From Desertimonas sp963733085 (GTDB lineage Bacteria > Actinomycetota > Acidimicrobiia > Acidimicrobiales > Ilumatobacteraceae), in assembly GCA_963733085.1 (NCBI GenBank), contig CAVTBY010000005.1, positions 248,001-312,000 of the forward strand: a stretch of DNA of 64,000 bases, in the 5' to 3' direction. The translations under genes were made by a program, and so were the position numbers. Shown one piece after another: positions 17,721 to 26,192 of this stretch (positions are counted from its first letter, which is position 1; every line of letters starts with the position of its first letter). The notes under the pieces were generated by a model. That model did not search any database. It was given only the letters and a program-made list of their open reading frames with translations, and was not told the DNA's origin.

Positions 17721-18590
17721 TCACTCGACGTACTTCTCGAACCAATGGTCGGCGTATGGCTCGTCGTTGAACGCCTCGACCTCGCGATACCCAGCTGCCC
17801 GGTACATCGCGATCGCTTCGGTGAGGGCCTTGTTCGTTTCGAGTCGTACCGTCCGGCTGCCGCTGGCGACGGCTCGCCGCTCGAGCGCCTCGAGCAGGCG
17901 TCGGCCAACGCCCAGTCCTCGCGCTCGTGAGTCGACCCACATCCGCTTGAGCTCAGTCGGTGCCCCGATGTGGAACTTGAGCGCGCCACAACCGATCGCA
18001 TCTCCGTGCGACTTGGCGACGAGGAAGGCGCCGGCCGGGGGGCGCATCTCGTCGAGGGCGGCGGAGATACTTCGCGCCGGATCGAAGCCGGCGTCGAATC
18101 TGCGATCGAGTTCGGCGAAGTACTCGACGAGGCAGCGCTGGGCGTCGGGGTGTGCCGGATCGATGTAGTCGATCTGGACGAGCGCGGCGGTGACCAGCCG
18201 GTTGACTTCGTCCATCGCCGCGACGAGGCGCTGACGCTGGGCGTCGTCCAGCTGTTCGAGCAATGACCACGCGAGGGCATCGCTGCGTCGGTCGAGCAGA
18301 GCTCGTTCCGCTGAGCCCTTCCTTGTGAGCCGTGCGGTGCGGACGCGTCGGTCGTGCTCGCTGGGACCTACCTCGATCAGGGCGGCGGCCTCCAATGAGC
18401 GAAGCAGGCGGCTGAGGTAACCCGAATCGAGATCGAGGCGCGCTCGCAATGCCCGGATCTCGCAGCTGTGGTCGCCGATCTCCCACAACAGCCGTGACTC
18501 CCCGAGCGGTCGATCTCGGCCGAGGAAGTGGTCGCTGAGCGCGCCGACGTCTTGGGTGACGGTCCGATTGAACCGTCGCACGCACGCCAC
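17721..18590 (-). CDS. MarR-GNAT fusion protein
   Basis: About 290 residues. The N-terminal half is a MarR winged helix (LGESRLLWEIGDHSCEIRAL, then LDSGYLSRLLRSLEAAALIE and RRVRTARLTRKGSAERALL). The C-terminal half is a GNAT acetyltransferase (ELKRMWVDSRARGLGVGRRL, LETNKALTEAIAMYRAAGY). This fusion is known in many bacteria, but targets are mostly undefined. The reading frame runs far upstream without coding character. I place the start at the GTG at 18590 or the TTG at 18593, near AAGGAG and AGAGGA; GTG 18581 is another option. Autoregulation is likely by analogy. Confidence 0.8.
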   Translation of the reverse strand: MACVRRFNRTVTQDVGALSDHFLGRDRPLGESRLLWEIGDHSCEIRALRARLDLDSGYLSRLLRSLEAAALIEVGPSEHDRRVRTARLTRKGSAERALLDRRSDALAWSLLEQLDDAQRQRLVAAMDEVNRLVTAALVQIDYIDPAHPDAQRCLVEYFAELDRRFDAGFDPARSISAALDEMRPPAGAFLVAKSHGDAIGCGALKFHIGAPTELKRMWVDSRARGLGVGRRLLEALERRAVASGSRTVRLETNKALTEAIAMYRAAGYREVEAFNDEPYADHWFEKYVE

Positions 18591-18619
18591 CAACTCCTTG
18601 TCGATTCCTCTGACTCTAG

Positions 18620-19186
18620 TCAGATATCTGAGCTGAGATCGTGGGTGATGATCACGGTCGCCGCAGTGATCACGGTGGCCACCAGCGCGCCGATCGGTGC
18701 GATCAATGCCGCCATCGGGATCGTGGTCGGATCGCTGCCCGTGACAATCGTCGGCCCGACGGCACTCGCCACCGTGGCCGCTGACCAGATCACCACCGTT
18801 GCGCCGAACAACACCATCCACAACGGCCGAGCACCGGGGTTGCCACGTAGTCGTGCCATGGCCACGAACACGACAACCGAAGCGCCGAAGCCCCACAACC
18901 AGGTGCCGAGCGCGGCCACCGGCAAGCGCTGTTGCTCGCTTCCGTGGATCATGTCGGGCGAGAGCACGCTGATGAGCACCACGGCCGTCCAGATCGTGGC
19001 GACCGAAGCCAGCGTCCAACCCGGCCACGAGCTCCCCACAGGCCGGCGGCGGGTCGGCGCCGGTGGCGGCCAGGTGACCTGTGCGTCAGATGGCGGCGGG
19101 GGAGGAATCAACGCGGTGTCAATACGTAGTTCCATGGCTCGACCATACGAAGCGACAACGGCGGCGTCATCGAGCCGCGGTCTCAT
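18620..19186 (-). CDS. four-helix membrane protein of unknown function
   Basis: About 188 residues. A proline-rich cytosolic N-terminus (IPPPPPSDAQVTWPPPAPT) precedes four hydrophobic segments (LASVATIWTAVVLISVL; VAALGTWLWGFGASVVVFVA; WMVLFGATVVIWSAATVASA; ALIAPIGALVATVITAATVI). I recognise no family. The ATG at 19186 is preferred because GGAG lies six bases upstream; a second ATG at 19135 (MELRIDTAL) is possible. It ends 30 bases before the MarR-GNAT start on the same strand, so the two could share a transcript. Confidence 0.6.
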   Translation of the reverse strand: MRPRLDDAAVVASYGRAMELRIDTALIPPPPPSDAQVTWPPPAPTRRRPVGSSWPGWTLASVATIWTAVVLISVLSPDMIHGSEQQRLPVAALGTWLWGFGASVVVFVAMARLRGNPGARPLWMVLFGATVVIWSAATVASAVGPTIVTGSDPTTIPMAALIAPIGALVATVITAATVIITHDLSSDI

Positions 19187-19227
19187 CCGCGACTCCACCC
19201 AGGGTCGGAGGCGGACTGGAACCACAC

Positions 19228-20049
19228 CTACCGGGTGAGCGCGTCGGCTTCTGAGACCGGCGGCGGTCGTGGAACCCGGTCCAACTCGATGCCGAACCGG
19301 TCGCGGTAGATGGTCAGCAGTTCGGCATCGTCGTCGACGTCCCGCTCGCTGCGCAGTTCGGACGTGGTCTCGATGAGCGTACGCCCACGTACCGTCACAC
19401 GTCCGTCCTCGGTCAGGATCGAGCAGATCGGGGCGATCGTGAAGTGCGACTCGGGGGAGGTCTGCTGCCACCAACAGGTGGGAGTGAACTCGGCCAGCTG
19501 CCGCGGCCGGGGCTCGAGGAGATAGGTCGGTGCGCCGTTCTCGGACACCACCACGTCGCCGTTGTCCAGCTGCTCGATCCGGTACGTGCCCGCCGGGTCC
19601 GCCTGGTCACCTCGCACGTCGAACCGCAGCGGGTGTTGGGCAAACGCGCCGAAGCCGACATCGACCAGCCACCGCTCACCGTCGGCGGCAACCCGCAAGG
19701 CAAGGTGGTCGAGCGGCGGGCCGACCGACTGGCCCGTGTACACCGACGCCGCCAGCCGTGTGACCTCGTAGCCGAGGGCGGTGAGCAGCTCGGCGAACAG
19801 CCCATTGAGCTCGTAACAGAAACCGCCACGCCGCCGTGCGACGATCTTGTCGAACAAGGCGTCCTCGGCCAACGAGATGCGCTCGGCAAGGTGAATGCTC
19901 AGGCTCTCGAACGGGACCGACTGGAGGTGCGACCGCTGGAGATCCTGCAGGTAGCTCACGTTCGGCGAGTGCACCTCCAACCCGATACGGGCAAGGTACG
20001 CCGCTGCATGTCGGTCATCCACGTCCGCCAGTATGAGCGTCGGAAACAA
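19228..20049 (-). CDS. nat: arylamine N-acetyltransferase
   Basis: 273-residue NAT-family enzyme that transfers acetyl groups from acetyl-CoA to arylamines or hydrazines. The catalytic triad context is clear: Cys in RRGGFCYELNG, His in LDHLALRV and Asp in WLVDVGFG. The N-terminal helical part (YLARIGLEV, LHxxVPFESLSIHL-like) also fits, and length is usual. The start is TTG at 20049 or GTG at 20022; there is no ATG. A TTTGTGTCAG-family palindrome lies between this start and the SDR stop region. Physiological substrate unknown. Confidence 0.9.
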   Translation of the reverse strand: MFPTLILADVDDRHAAAYLARIGLEVHSPNVSYLQDLQRSHLQSVPFESLSIHLAERISLAEDALFDKIVARRRGGFCYELNGLFAELLTALGYEVTRLAASVYTGQSVGPPLDHLALRVAADGERWLVDVGFGAFAQHPLRFDVRGDQADPAGTYRIEQLDNGDVVVSENGAPTYLLEPRPRQLAEFTPTCWWQQTSPESHFTIAPICSILTEDGRVTVRGRTLIETTSELRSERDVDDDAELLTIYRDRFGIELDRVPRPPPVSEADALTR

Positions 20050-20057
20050 CGGCGGAC

Positions 20058-20108
20058 GGTTTGTGTCAGGAGGATGACCAGATCGTGGTCGCCGGGCTGA
20101 CGCAAACC
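20058..20108. repeat. TTTGTGTCAG-family palindrome, copy 1
   Basis: GGTTTGTGTCAG ... CTGACGCAAACC, about 50 bases, lies upstream of the NAT gene and downstream of the SDR gene. Ends and length match copies at 45435, 45495 and 55147; the centre differs. A degenerate half copy starts at 14135. Confidence 0.75.
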
Positions 20109-20121
20109 GAGCGAGGCGGTG

Positions 20122-20952
20122 TCAGTCGGCAATGCCGAGCCGCCACCCTCCGTCGATGACGATCTCCTGGCCAGTGATGTAGGCGCTCGCCGGAGATGCC
20201 AGGAACAGGGCGAGGCCCTTGATGTCGGCAGGCCACCCAACGCGGTGCATCGGGATCTCGCGGGCGACGGCCGCTTGCTCCTCGGGATCGTGGGCGTGCC
20301 CGCCGCCGATGTTGGTGACGAACCAGCCGGGGGCGATGGCGTTGACCGTGATGTCGTAGGCCGCCAACTCGAGGGCGACGTTGCGCATGAGGTGGGCGGC
20401 GCCGGCCTTGGCGGCCATGTAAGCGGCGCCGATCACGGCCTCGTTCTTGGTCGACGCCACGGACGTGGTGACGATGATCCGGCCTGAGCGCTGCGGACGC
20501 ATGTGCCGCGCCGCGGCGCGCATCGTGGCGAAGATTCCCGTGAGATTGATGTCGATAGCGCGTTTCCAGCGCTCGGTCGTGTAGCGCTCGAGAGCGCCTT
20601 CGTCGTTGCGCGGGCGAGTCGATCCGGCCCAGGCGCCGACGAAACCGGGGCCGGGATCGACCCCCACGTTGGCGAACACGACGTCGAGGCGGCCATACGT
20701 CGCCGCTGCCTCATCGATCGCGGCGTCGAGGGCATCGTGATCGAGAACATCGACTCGGCCCCCGCGCACGTCGAATCCAGCATCGCGCAGTCGCAGGGCC
20801 TCGCGCTCGGTCGCCTCGCCGTCGATGTCGAGAATGGTCACCCGTCCGCCGTTCTCGGCGAGCGCCTCGACGTAGCCGAGCCCGATCCCACTCGCTCCGC
20901 CGGTGACCACCACGGCCGACCCGCTGACGTCGAACATCTCCGCTGCTGCCAT
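20122..20952 (-). CDS. short-chain dehydrogenase/reductase
   Basis: 276-residue classical SDR. Cofactor loop VVVTGGASGIGLGYVEAL, then TILDIDGEA, whose aspartate after strand 2 favours NAD(H). The active site shows VTTSVASTKN with serine and YMAAKAGAAH (Tyr-x3-Lys). An insertion near residue 100 (VGVDPGPGFVGAWAGSTRPR) lengthens the substrate side. Substrate unknown. The ATG at 20952 (MAAAEMFDVSG) fits the domain start better than the frame's first ATG at 20997. It is divergent from the phosphotransferase at 21045. Confidence 0.85.
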   Translation of the reverse strand: MAAAEMFDVSGSAVVVTGGASGIGLGYVEALAENGGRVTILDIDGEATEREALRLRDAGFDVRGGRVDVLDHDALDAAIDEAAATYGRLDVVFANVGVDPGPGFVGAWAGSTRPRNDEGALERYTTERWKRAIDINLTGIFATMRAAARHMRPQRSGRIIVTTSVASTKNEAVIGAAYMAAKAGAAHLMRNVALELAAYDITVNAIAPGWFVTNIGGGHAHDPEEQAAVAREIPMHRVGWPADIKGLALFLASPASAYITGQEIVIDGGWRLGIAD

Positions 20953-21016
20953 TGCGTCCCCCGCACTCGCCGTCGGACGGGTCACCGTAGCGGACACCCG
21001 TAACCCTCAGCATGAC

Positions 21017-21051
21017 GTTCCACCCGTGTCGCGACACTGGTGTCGTGGAAC
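21017..21051. promoter_or_regulatory. hairpin at phosphotransferase start
   Basis: GTTCCAC / GTGGAAC enclose the perfect 12-base palindrome GTGTCGCGACAC (21026-21037). If translation starts at GTG 21045, the right arm covers the start codon and the element could be an operator or an RNA structure. If the ATG at 21012 is used, it is coding. Confidence 0.35.
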
Positions 21052-21935
21052 GGCGTGAGATAACTGCGTCTGTGGTCAGACGACTGATCACTGCACAGTT
21101 CCCGCAGTGGTCCGACCTTGACGTGGTCCCGGCCGACGTCGACGGCTGGGACAACGCGACGTTCCGCCTCGGGGACGATCTGTCGGTACGGCTGCCGCGC
21201 AATGAGGGGTACGCGAGCCAGGTCGCCATCGAGGCTCACTGGCTTCCCTGGCTGGCACCGCGCGTGCCGTTGTCGATCCCGGAGCCGATCGCCGTCGGCC
21301 GCCCGGACGAGACCTTTCCGTTCCCATGGTCGGTGCGTCGCTGGCTGCCGGGATCGCCGGCAACCATCGATCGGATCGGCGACCTCGAGGGTCTGGCCGT
21401 CGACCTCGCCGGGTTCCTCACCGCGTTGCAGCGCCTCGACCCAACAAGTGGTCCGCCGCCTGGACCGCGCAACGGTTTTCGCGGTGGTGCACTCGCCACC
21501 TACGACGACGAGACGGCGTCGGTCATCGAGGCGCTCGCCGGCGAGATCGACAGCGACCGGGTGACGGCGACATGGCGTGCCGCGCTGGCAACGTCGTTGG
21601 ATCGGCCGGCGGTCTGGGTCCACGGCGACATCACTGGATCGAACCTGCTCGTCGTCGATGGCCGACTGCACGCCGTCATCGACTTCGGCTGTGTCGCGGT
21701 CGGGGATCCAGCATGCGACTTGACGATTGCTTGGACGCTGTTCAGCGGTACGAGCAGGCGCGCCTTTCGAAACCACCTCCACGTCGACGACGCGTTGTGG
21801 GCGCGCGCACGCGGGTGGGCACTGTGGAAGGCACTGATCACGCTTCGCGACGACTCCGACCGCAGTGCGGCGCGGCGCTTCGGATGGCGGGAGGAACCGA
21901 GCAACCTCCTCGACGACCTGCTCAACGATCCGTGA
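21045..21935 (+). CDS. aminoglycoside phosphotransferase-fold kinase
   Basis: About 296 residues with the APH/choline kinase fold. The N-lobe contains GWDNATFRLGDDLSVRLPRN with the ATP-contacting lysine/arginine region. The catalytic loop is VWVHGDITGSNLLV (HGDxxxxN) and the metal motif VIDFGCVAVGDPACDL. Such proteins phosphorylate small molecules, including but not only antibiotics. A GTG start at 21045 or an ATG at 21012 is possible. The acetyltransferase and nucleotidyltransferase genes that follow (21963, 22526) make a run of resistance-like transferases, but no substrate is implied by sequence. Confidence 0.85.
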   Translation: MERREITASVVRRLITAQFPQWSDLDVVPADVDGWDNATFRLGDDLSVRLPRNEGYASQVAIEAHWLPWLAPRVPLSIPEPIAVGRPDETFPFPWSVRRWLPGSPATIDRIGDLEGLAVDLAGFLTALQRLDPTSGPPPGPRNGFRGGALATYDDETASVIEALAGEIDSDRVTATWRAALATSLDRPAVWVHGDITGSNLLVVDGRLHAVIDFGCVAVGDPACDLTIAWTLFSGTSRRAFRNHLHVDDALWARARGWALWKALITLRDDSDRSAARRFGWREEPSNLLDDLLNDP

Positions 21936-21962
21936 TCGCCGTTGGGTGGCATCATCGGTGTG

Positions 21963-22445
21963 ATGTGCGACGAGCGGGTGACCTTGCGTGAGCTGACCGA
22001 GGAGAATCGCCCGGACGTGCTCGCCCTTCGTGTCGCACCGAGCCAGGAGCGCTTCGTCAGCTCGGTGGCTGAGTCGCTCGAGGAGGCCGCGGAGTACCCG
22101 CAGGCGAGTCCCTGGTATCGGGCGGTCTATGCCGGCGACGAGCCGGTGGGGTTCGTGATGCTGAGCTGGGATTGTGTCCCGCAACCGCCCGAGATCCTCG
22201 GCCCGTGGTTCCTGTGGAAGCTGCTCATCGACGAACGCCACCAAGGCCGCGGATACGGGCGCGAAGTCGTGCGCCAGGTTGCCGACCTCATCCGCGCGGC
22301 GGGCGGCGATGAACTGCTGACGAGCCACGTCGTTGGCGACGAGGGTGCGCCCGGACCCTTCTACGAGCGTCTCGGCTTCGTGCCCACCGGCGAGGTTGAC
22401 TCGCAGGGCGAGGTCGTGCTCCGGCTCGCCTTGCGATCACCTTGA
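21963..22445 (+). CDS. GNAT acetyltransferase
   Basis: 160-residue single-domain GNAT. The order VTLRELTEENRPDVLAL, YAGDEPVGFVML, LLIDERHQGRGYGREVVRQV (acetyl-CoA loop) and GPFYERLGFVPTGEV is canonical and resembles SpeG/diamine-type acetyltransferases. Start ATG at 21963 (MCDERVTL). It begins 27 bases after the phosphotransferase stop and likely shares its transcript. Substrate unknown. Confidence 0.85.
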   Translation: MCDERVTLRELTEENRPDVLALRVAPSQERFVSSVAESLEEAAEYPQASPWYRAVYAGDEPVGFVMLSWDCVPQPPEILGPWFLWKLLIDERHQGRGYGREVVRQVADLIRAAGGDELLTSHVVGDEGAPGPFYERLGFVPTGEVDSQGEVVLRLALRSP

Positions 22446-22525
22446 CGTCTGCTAACCAGCCGGCCGATTCGGCGCAGGGTGTAACGGACTCCGCGGAAGG
22501 CGCGCGCGGCCGCGACGATGGGGCC

Positions 22526-23273
22526 ATGGACGATGGGCAGTTCGTGGCCTGGGTCAGTGACGAGCTTGCCACCCTGCCCGGCGTAGTCGCTGTGGCACTC
22601 GGCGGCTCACGTGCACGCGGCACTCACCGTGATGACAGCGACTGGGACGTCGCGGTGTACTTCCGCGAGGGTTTCAGTGCCGAAGCGCTGCGTGCCAAGG
22701 GATGGCCAGGCGAGGTCTCTGACATCGGCGGTTGGGGCGGCGGCGTGATGAACGGGGGAGCATGGCTGACCATCGACAACCGCCGCGTCGACGTGCACTA
22801 CCGCGACTTGAACGAGGTCGAGCATTGGTGCGGCGAGGCCACGGCTGGTCGCTTCGACAAGCAGCTGTTGCTGTTCTACGCGGCGGGCATCCCGACCTAC
22901 GTGGTGATGGCGGAGCTCGCCCTCAACATCACACTGCGTGGGGTGCTGCCTCGACCGGTGTACCCGGCTGCGCTGGCCCGGGAGGCGCACCGACGATGGG
23001 CTGCCGACGCCGTGGCGAGCGTGCGCTACGGGCTAGCCGCGGTGGCGAGTCGGGGCGACCTAGTCGTTGGATTGGCCAACGGCGCACGCGGCCTGATCGA
23101 AGCCGCGCACAGCCGGCTGGCCGCACGCGCGCGAATGGGTCATCAACGAGAAACAGATCGTCGAACGAGCCGGACTCGCTGAAGAAGCAGCACTACTCCT
23201 CGACGCCACCGACGAGCCCGCGCTGCGCGTCGCGCTACACGACCTCGAACAACGACTCCAAAGCGTTGCGTAG
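22526..23273 (+). CDS. nucleotidyltransferase-domain protein, frameshifted near end
   Basis: Polymerase-beta-like nucleotidyltransferase of about 248 residues. Active-site motif VVAVALGGSRARGTHRDDSD followed by WDVAVYF supplies the GS loop and paired aspartates; RRVDVHYRDL gives the third carboxylate strand. Around 23125 the frame shifts, and the second frame reads EWVINEKQIVERAGLAEEA to the stop at 23273, the expected helical C-terminus. A single indel is more likely than loss of function. I start at ATG 22526 (MDDGQFVAW). Such enzymes adenylylate small molecules or antibiotics; target unknown. Confidence 0.75.
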
Positions 23274-23372
23274 CCGAGATGCAGGCTCATCCGGGTGATC
23301 GTCATCGATCTCGGCCAGAATCGCAGTGACGGCCGCATCGACCGATCAGCAGCGACCACCGAAAGGAGCCGC

Positions 23373-23888
23373 ATGGAGACCTGGGACGCCATCCGATCCC
23401 GGCGCAACGTCCGCCAGTACACCGCAGAATCGTTGCCGCCGGACCACGTCGACCAGATCCTCGAGGCTGGCCGCCTGGCCCCGTCGTCGCGCAACTGGCA
23501 GCCGTGGGACTTCGTTGTCGTCACCGACCGCGACCAACTGACGCAACTGGCCCAGGTCTTTCAATACGCCGGCCACGTCGCCCAGTCGGCGGCCACCATT
23601 GCCCTTGTCGCGGCCGAACCTGCCGACGAGCTCCATCGAGACTGGCTCCAGTACGACCTCGGTCAGGCCACGATGGCGATGATGCTCGCCGCCACCGACC
23701 TCGGAATCGGCACCGGCCACGCCGCGGTCAGCGACCAAGATCTCGCCCGCAGAATTCTTGGACTTCCCGCGGACCGGTTCGTCGCCTATCTCATCGGTCT
23801 CGGTTACCCCGCCGACCGGCCCCTCGACATCGTCCGCCGCCCCGACCGGCGCGCCTTTGACGACGTCGTCCACCGAGACCACTGGTAA
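23373..23888 (+). CDS. nitroreductase-family flavoprotein
   Basis: 171 residues starting METWDAIRSRRNVRQY, the family's FMN-binding N-terminus (RRxxRxY), followed by GRLAPSSRNWQPWDFVVV and the dimer helix region MMLAATDLGIGTGH. The C-terminus YLIGLGYPADRP is typical. Members use FMN with NAD(P)H to reduce nitro groups, quinones or other acceptors. AAAGGAG lies seven bases before the ATG at 23373. It ends just before palindromic repeat copy 4. Confidence 0.9.
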   Translation: METWDAIRSRRNVRQYTAESLPPDHVDQILEAGRLAPSSRNWQPWDFVVVTDRDQLTQLAQVFQYAGHVAQSAATIALVAAEPADELHRDWLQYDLGQATMAMMLAATDLGIGTGHAAVSDQDLARRILGLPADRFVAYLIGLGYPADRPLDIVRRPDRRAFDDVVHRDHW

Positions 23889-23956
23889 CGCATCGCTCAC
23901 GACCGTCCACGGCGCCATCGGCCGGTGCGGTGAGCGCGCTTGTTGCGAGCCCGCCA

Positions 23957-24004
23957 ACCGATGGGTGTTTACATGACGATTCGGTCCCGTAAACACCCAT
24001 CGGT
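23957..24004. repeat. 48-bp palindromic repeat, copy 4 of 8
   Basis: ACCGATGGGTGTTTAC / GTAAACACCCATCGGT arms, centre ATGACGATTCGGTCCC. It lies between the nitroreductase and the DUF2807-cupredoxin gene. The centre runs in the opposite orientation to copies 2 and 3. Confidence 0.9.
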
Positions 24005-24049
24005 GACTGCATGACTGCCGTACGCTCGGACGGGCCGAAAGGACGTGCG

Positions 24050-25129
24050 ATGCGGACAGCAAACGTCACGGTTGGTGCGTTGATGATCCTCGGAACGGCG
24101 CTCAACATCTCAGCATCGGCGGCCGCCGTCTCGACCGTTCCGCCGAGCTCGGGCGAGCCGATTCCGTTGAGCGACGTGGACGAGATCTCGATCGACGGGA
24201 TCGGACGGGCAATCGTGGCAATCGGGTCGCCGGCCGAGGTGACGATCGCCGGCCCGCCCGACGCAGTGGAGCAGCTCGCCGTCGACGTCGAGGACAGCGA
24301 GCTCGTGATCGAACCTGAACCGGACGCCAGCATCACGCTCTCCGGGGGTGAGGAGCTCGTGTTCGAGATCACGGTCGAGCGTCTGCTCGACGTCCGGCTG
24401 CGCGGCGGCGTCAGCCTGCAGATCGACGGCATCGGGGGCGCCGAGCTCGGGGTCGAGTTGGCCGACACCACGACAGCCACCCTCCTCAACGTCGACGTGG
24501 AGACATTCCAAGCCGAGGTGCGGGGGACTTCCGTGATGCGCGTCGCCGGAGCGACGGGGTCCCTCGACGTCGACGCTCGCGAGTCCGGCGCGTTCGACGG
24601 CACTGACCTCGCAGCCGGAACGGCCGAGGTTGCGGCGCGTGAGGCAGCGAGAGTGGTCGTCAACGCCGCCACACTGCTCGAGGCAGATGTCCGTGACAGC
24701 GCCGTCGTCGAGCACGTCGGCACACCCGCGCAGACCGAGCTCGACGTGCGAGACGCCGCTCAAGTGCGAGCGGCAACGGGCACGCTGATCCCCGCTCCAC
24801 CCGTCGCGGGCTCTGTGCCCGTGGGCAGCCCGGCGACAAGCTCGGCTGGGACGCCCGCAACCGACCCGTCGACCGAGCCAGCATCGTTCGAGGTTTCGTT
24901 GGCCGGTCGCGCCTTCACCCCCGTCGTCCTCGAGATCACCGTCGGTGACACTGTCACGTGGATCAACGACGACGACACGGAACACACCGTCACGGCCTTT
25001 GAAGGCGCGTTCGACTCCGGTGAGCTCGCCGAGGGAGCGTCGTTCTCGTTCACGTTCGATTCCCCCGGGGAATACCGCTACCGCTGCCTATTCCACGCCG
25101 AAATGCAGGGAACGATCGTCGTGCGCTAG
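24050..25129 (+). CDS. secreted DUF2807-cupredoxin fusion protein
   Basis: 359 residues. Signal peptide at residues 1-25 (VGALMILGTALNISASAAA). Residues ~35-250 are a repetitive beta-helix-like domain (SIDGIGRAIVAIGSPAEVTI; VRLRGGVSLQIDGIGGAEL; DVDARESGAFDGTDLAAG), the DUF2807/GIN-type pattern. After a Pro/Thr/Ser linker comes a ~90-residue cupredoxin with VLEITVGDTVTWIN, EHTVTAF and YRYRCLFHAEMQGTIVV, giving the His, Cys, His and Met ligands of a type 1 copper site. It probably acts outside the membrane, perhaps as a surface electron carrier or copper binder. AAAGGA precedes the ATG. Confidence 0.8.
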   Translation: MRTANVTVGALMILGTALNISASAAAVSTVPPSSGEPIPLSDVDEISIDGIGRAIVAIGSPAEVTIAGPPDAVEQLAVDVEDSELVIEPEPDASITLSGGEELVFEITVERLLDVRLRGGVSLQIDGIGGAELGVELADTTTATLLNVDVETFQAEVRGTSVMRVAGATGSLDVDARESGAFDGTDLAAGTAEVAAREAARVVVNAATLLEADVRDSAVVEHVGTPAQTELDVRDAAQVRAATGTLIPAPPVAGSVPVGSPATSSAGTPATDPSTEPASFEVSLAGRAFTPVVLEITVGDTVTWINDDDTEHTVTAFEGAFDSGELAEGASFSFTFDSPGEYRYRCLFHAEMQGTIVVR

Positions 25130-25186
25130 CCGGTGCGATCGAATCAGGCCGAGCATGTGGTCCGTCAGACGCGCGGCGCCAGCTCG

Positions 25187-25393
25187 TCAGCTGTCTTCGT
25201 ACTTGAACGACACCGACAGCCGAGTCCGGTACGTGACGCCACCGTCTTCGCCGATGTCGAGGTCTTGTCGCACGACCTCGGCCACGCGCAGATCGCGCAG
25301 TGTCTCGCGTGCCTTCGCCACCGCCGAGGAAGCGGCATCCTCCCAGGACTGCGTGCTCGTACCGATGATGTCGATGACCTTGTAGACGCTCAT
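25187..25393 (-). CDS. dodecin (flavin-binding)
   Basis: 68-residue dodecin. MSVYKVIDIIGTSTQSWEDA starts strand 1 and the helix, followed by VAEVVRQDLDIGEDGGVTYR and the last strand RLSVSFKY. Dodecins assemble into 12-mers that store riboflavin/FMN or coenzyme A. The ATG at 25393 is chosen because GGAGGT lies at the correct distance; an ATG two codons upstream is too close to it. Confidence 0.92.
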   Translation of the reverse strand: MSVYKVIDIIGTSTQSWEDAASSAVAKARETLRDLRVAEVVRQDLDIGEDGGVTYRTRLSVSFKYEDS

Positions 25394-25487
25394 GTGCATG
25401 CACCTCCGAGATAGCGAGACGGAGCGGACACTACGCCACAGCCACCCACCGAAGCGTTCGACCGCGGCGCGTGACGCTGCGGTCAGA

Positions 25488-25601
25488 TCAAGAGGTAAGT
25501 GGCTTGTGGCCGGCCTTCTTCGCCTTCTTCGCTTCGCGCTTCTCCTTGAGCGACTTACCGGGCTTCTTCGCGGCGTGCTTCTGAGGTGTCTTCTGGGGCA
25601 T
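25488..25601 (-). CDS. 37-residue lysine-rich protein
   Basis: A short gene with a strong ribosome site (AGGAGGCGACC before the ATG). The product starts MPQKTPQKHAAKKPGKS and continues with LKEKREAKKAKKAGHK before ending in PLTS; about 40 per cent of residues are Lys or Arg and there are no hydrophobic stretches. Similar tiny basic proteins with the pattern KSLKEKRxAKKAK recur in actinobacterial genomes, to my recollection, without assigned function. Nucleic-acid binding is plausible but inferred from charge alone. It lies upstream of the dodecin gene on the same strand. Confidence 0.7.
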   Translation of the reverse strand: MPQKTPQKHAAKKPGKSLKEKREAKKAKKAGHKPLTS

Positions 25602-25747
25602 GGTCGCCTCCTCGCGATCGCCAATGACAGTATCGTCCCGTCTCTGTTTCACGACACACGAGTTCGGACGTCCGTGTCGTCACACAGAACCTCGAGGTCG
25701 TCGATCAGGCACGTCGCCGTCGTTCGTGGGCGCGCGAGGATTTCGAG

Positions 25748-26101
25748 GTGAGTGACGATGCATTCCCGATCATCAGCGTCCGAGATCTCGGAGCCGTCCG
25801 GTCGTTTTATGAGTCGCTCGGATTCTCGCCGACCTTCCAGTTTCCTCCGGAGGGCGACCCGGAGTTCGTGACGATGGAGCGAGGTACTTCGAGCATCGGA
25901 ATTGGATCGCGCGGATCGCCAGACGAGGAGCGGTTCGCGTATTGGGTGTATGTCGATGACGTGGACGCCGCGCTCGCACGCCTGAGGGAGGCCGGCGCTC
26001 CGGTTGTCGCAGATCCCGAGGATCAGCCGTGGGGTGAGCGAGTGGCCAGTGTTCGAGACCCTGACGGCAATGTCGTCCATCTCGGTGCTCCACTCCCATG
26101 A
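25748..26101 (+). CDS. VOC-family protein
   Basis: 117-residue VOC protein: PIISVRDLGAVRSFYESLGF, then YVDDVDAALARLREAGAPVV and GERVASVRDPDGNVVHLG, the complete single-domain pattern with the bleomycin-resistance-like ending. The frame opens with GTG (25748). Ligand unknown. It is followed at 92 bases by a broken GNAT gene on the same strand. Confidence 0.85.
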   Translation: MSDDAFPIISVRDLGAVRSFYESLGFSPTFQFPPEGDPEFVTMERGTSSIGIGSRGSPDEERFAYWVYVDDVDAALARLREAGAPVVADPEDQPWGERVASVRDPDGNVVHLGAPLP

Positions 26102-26192
26102 CGGTGAAAGGATGCCGTCCTGGCGCGGCCACCTCGGCGGATCCTGTGGTCGCGGCGCGTCGTTCGGAGCCCGTCCAGGCCATGATGCACGG

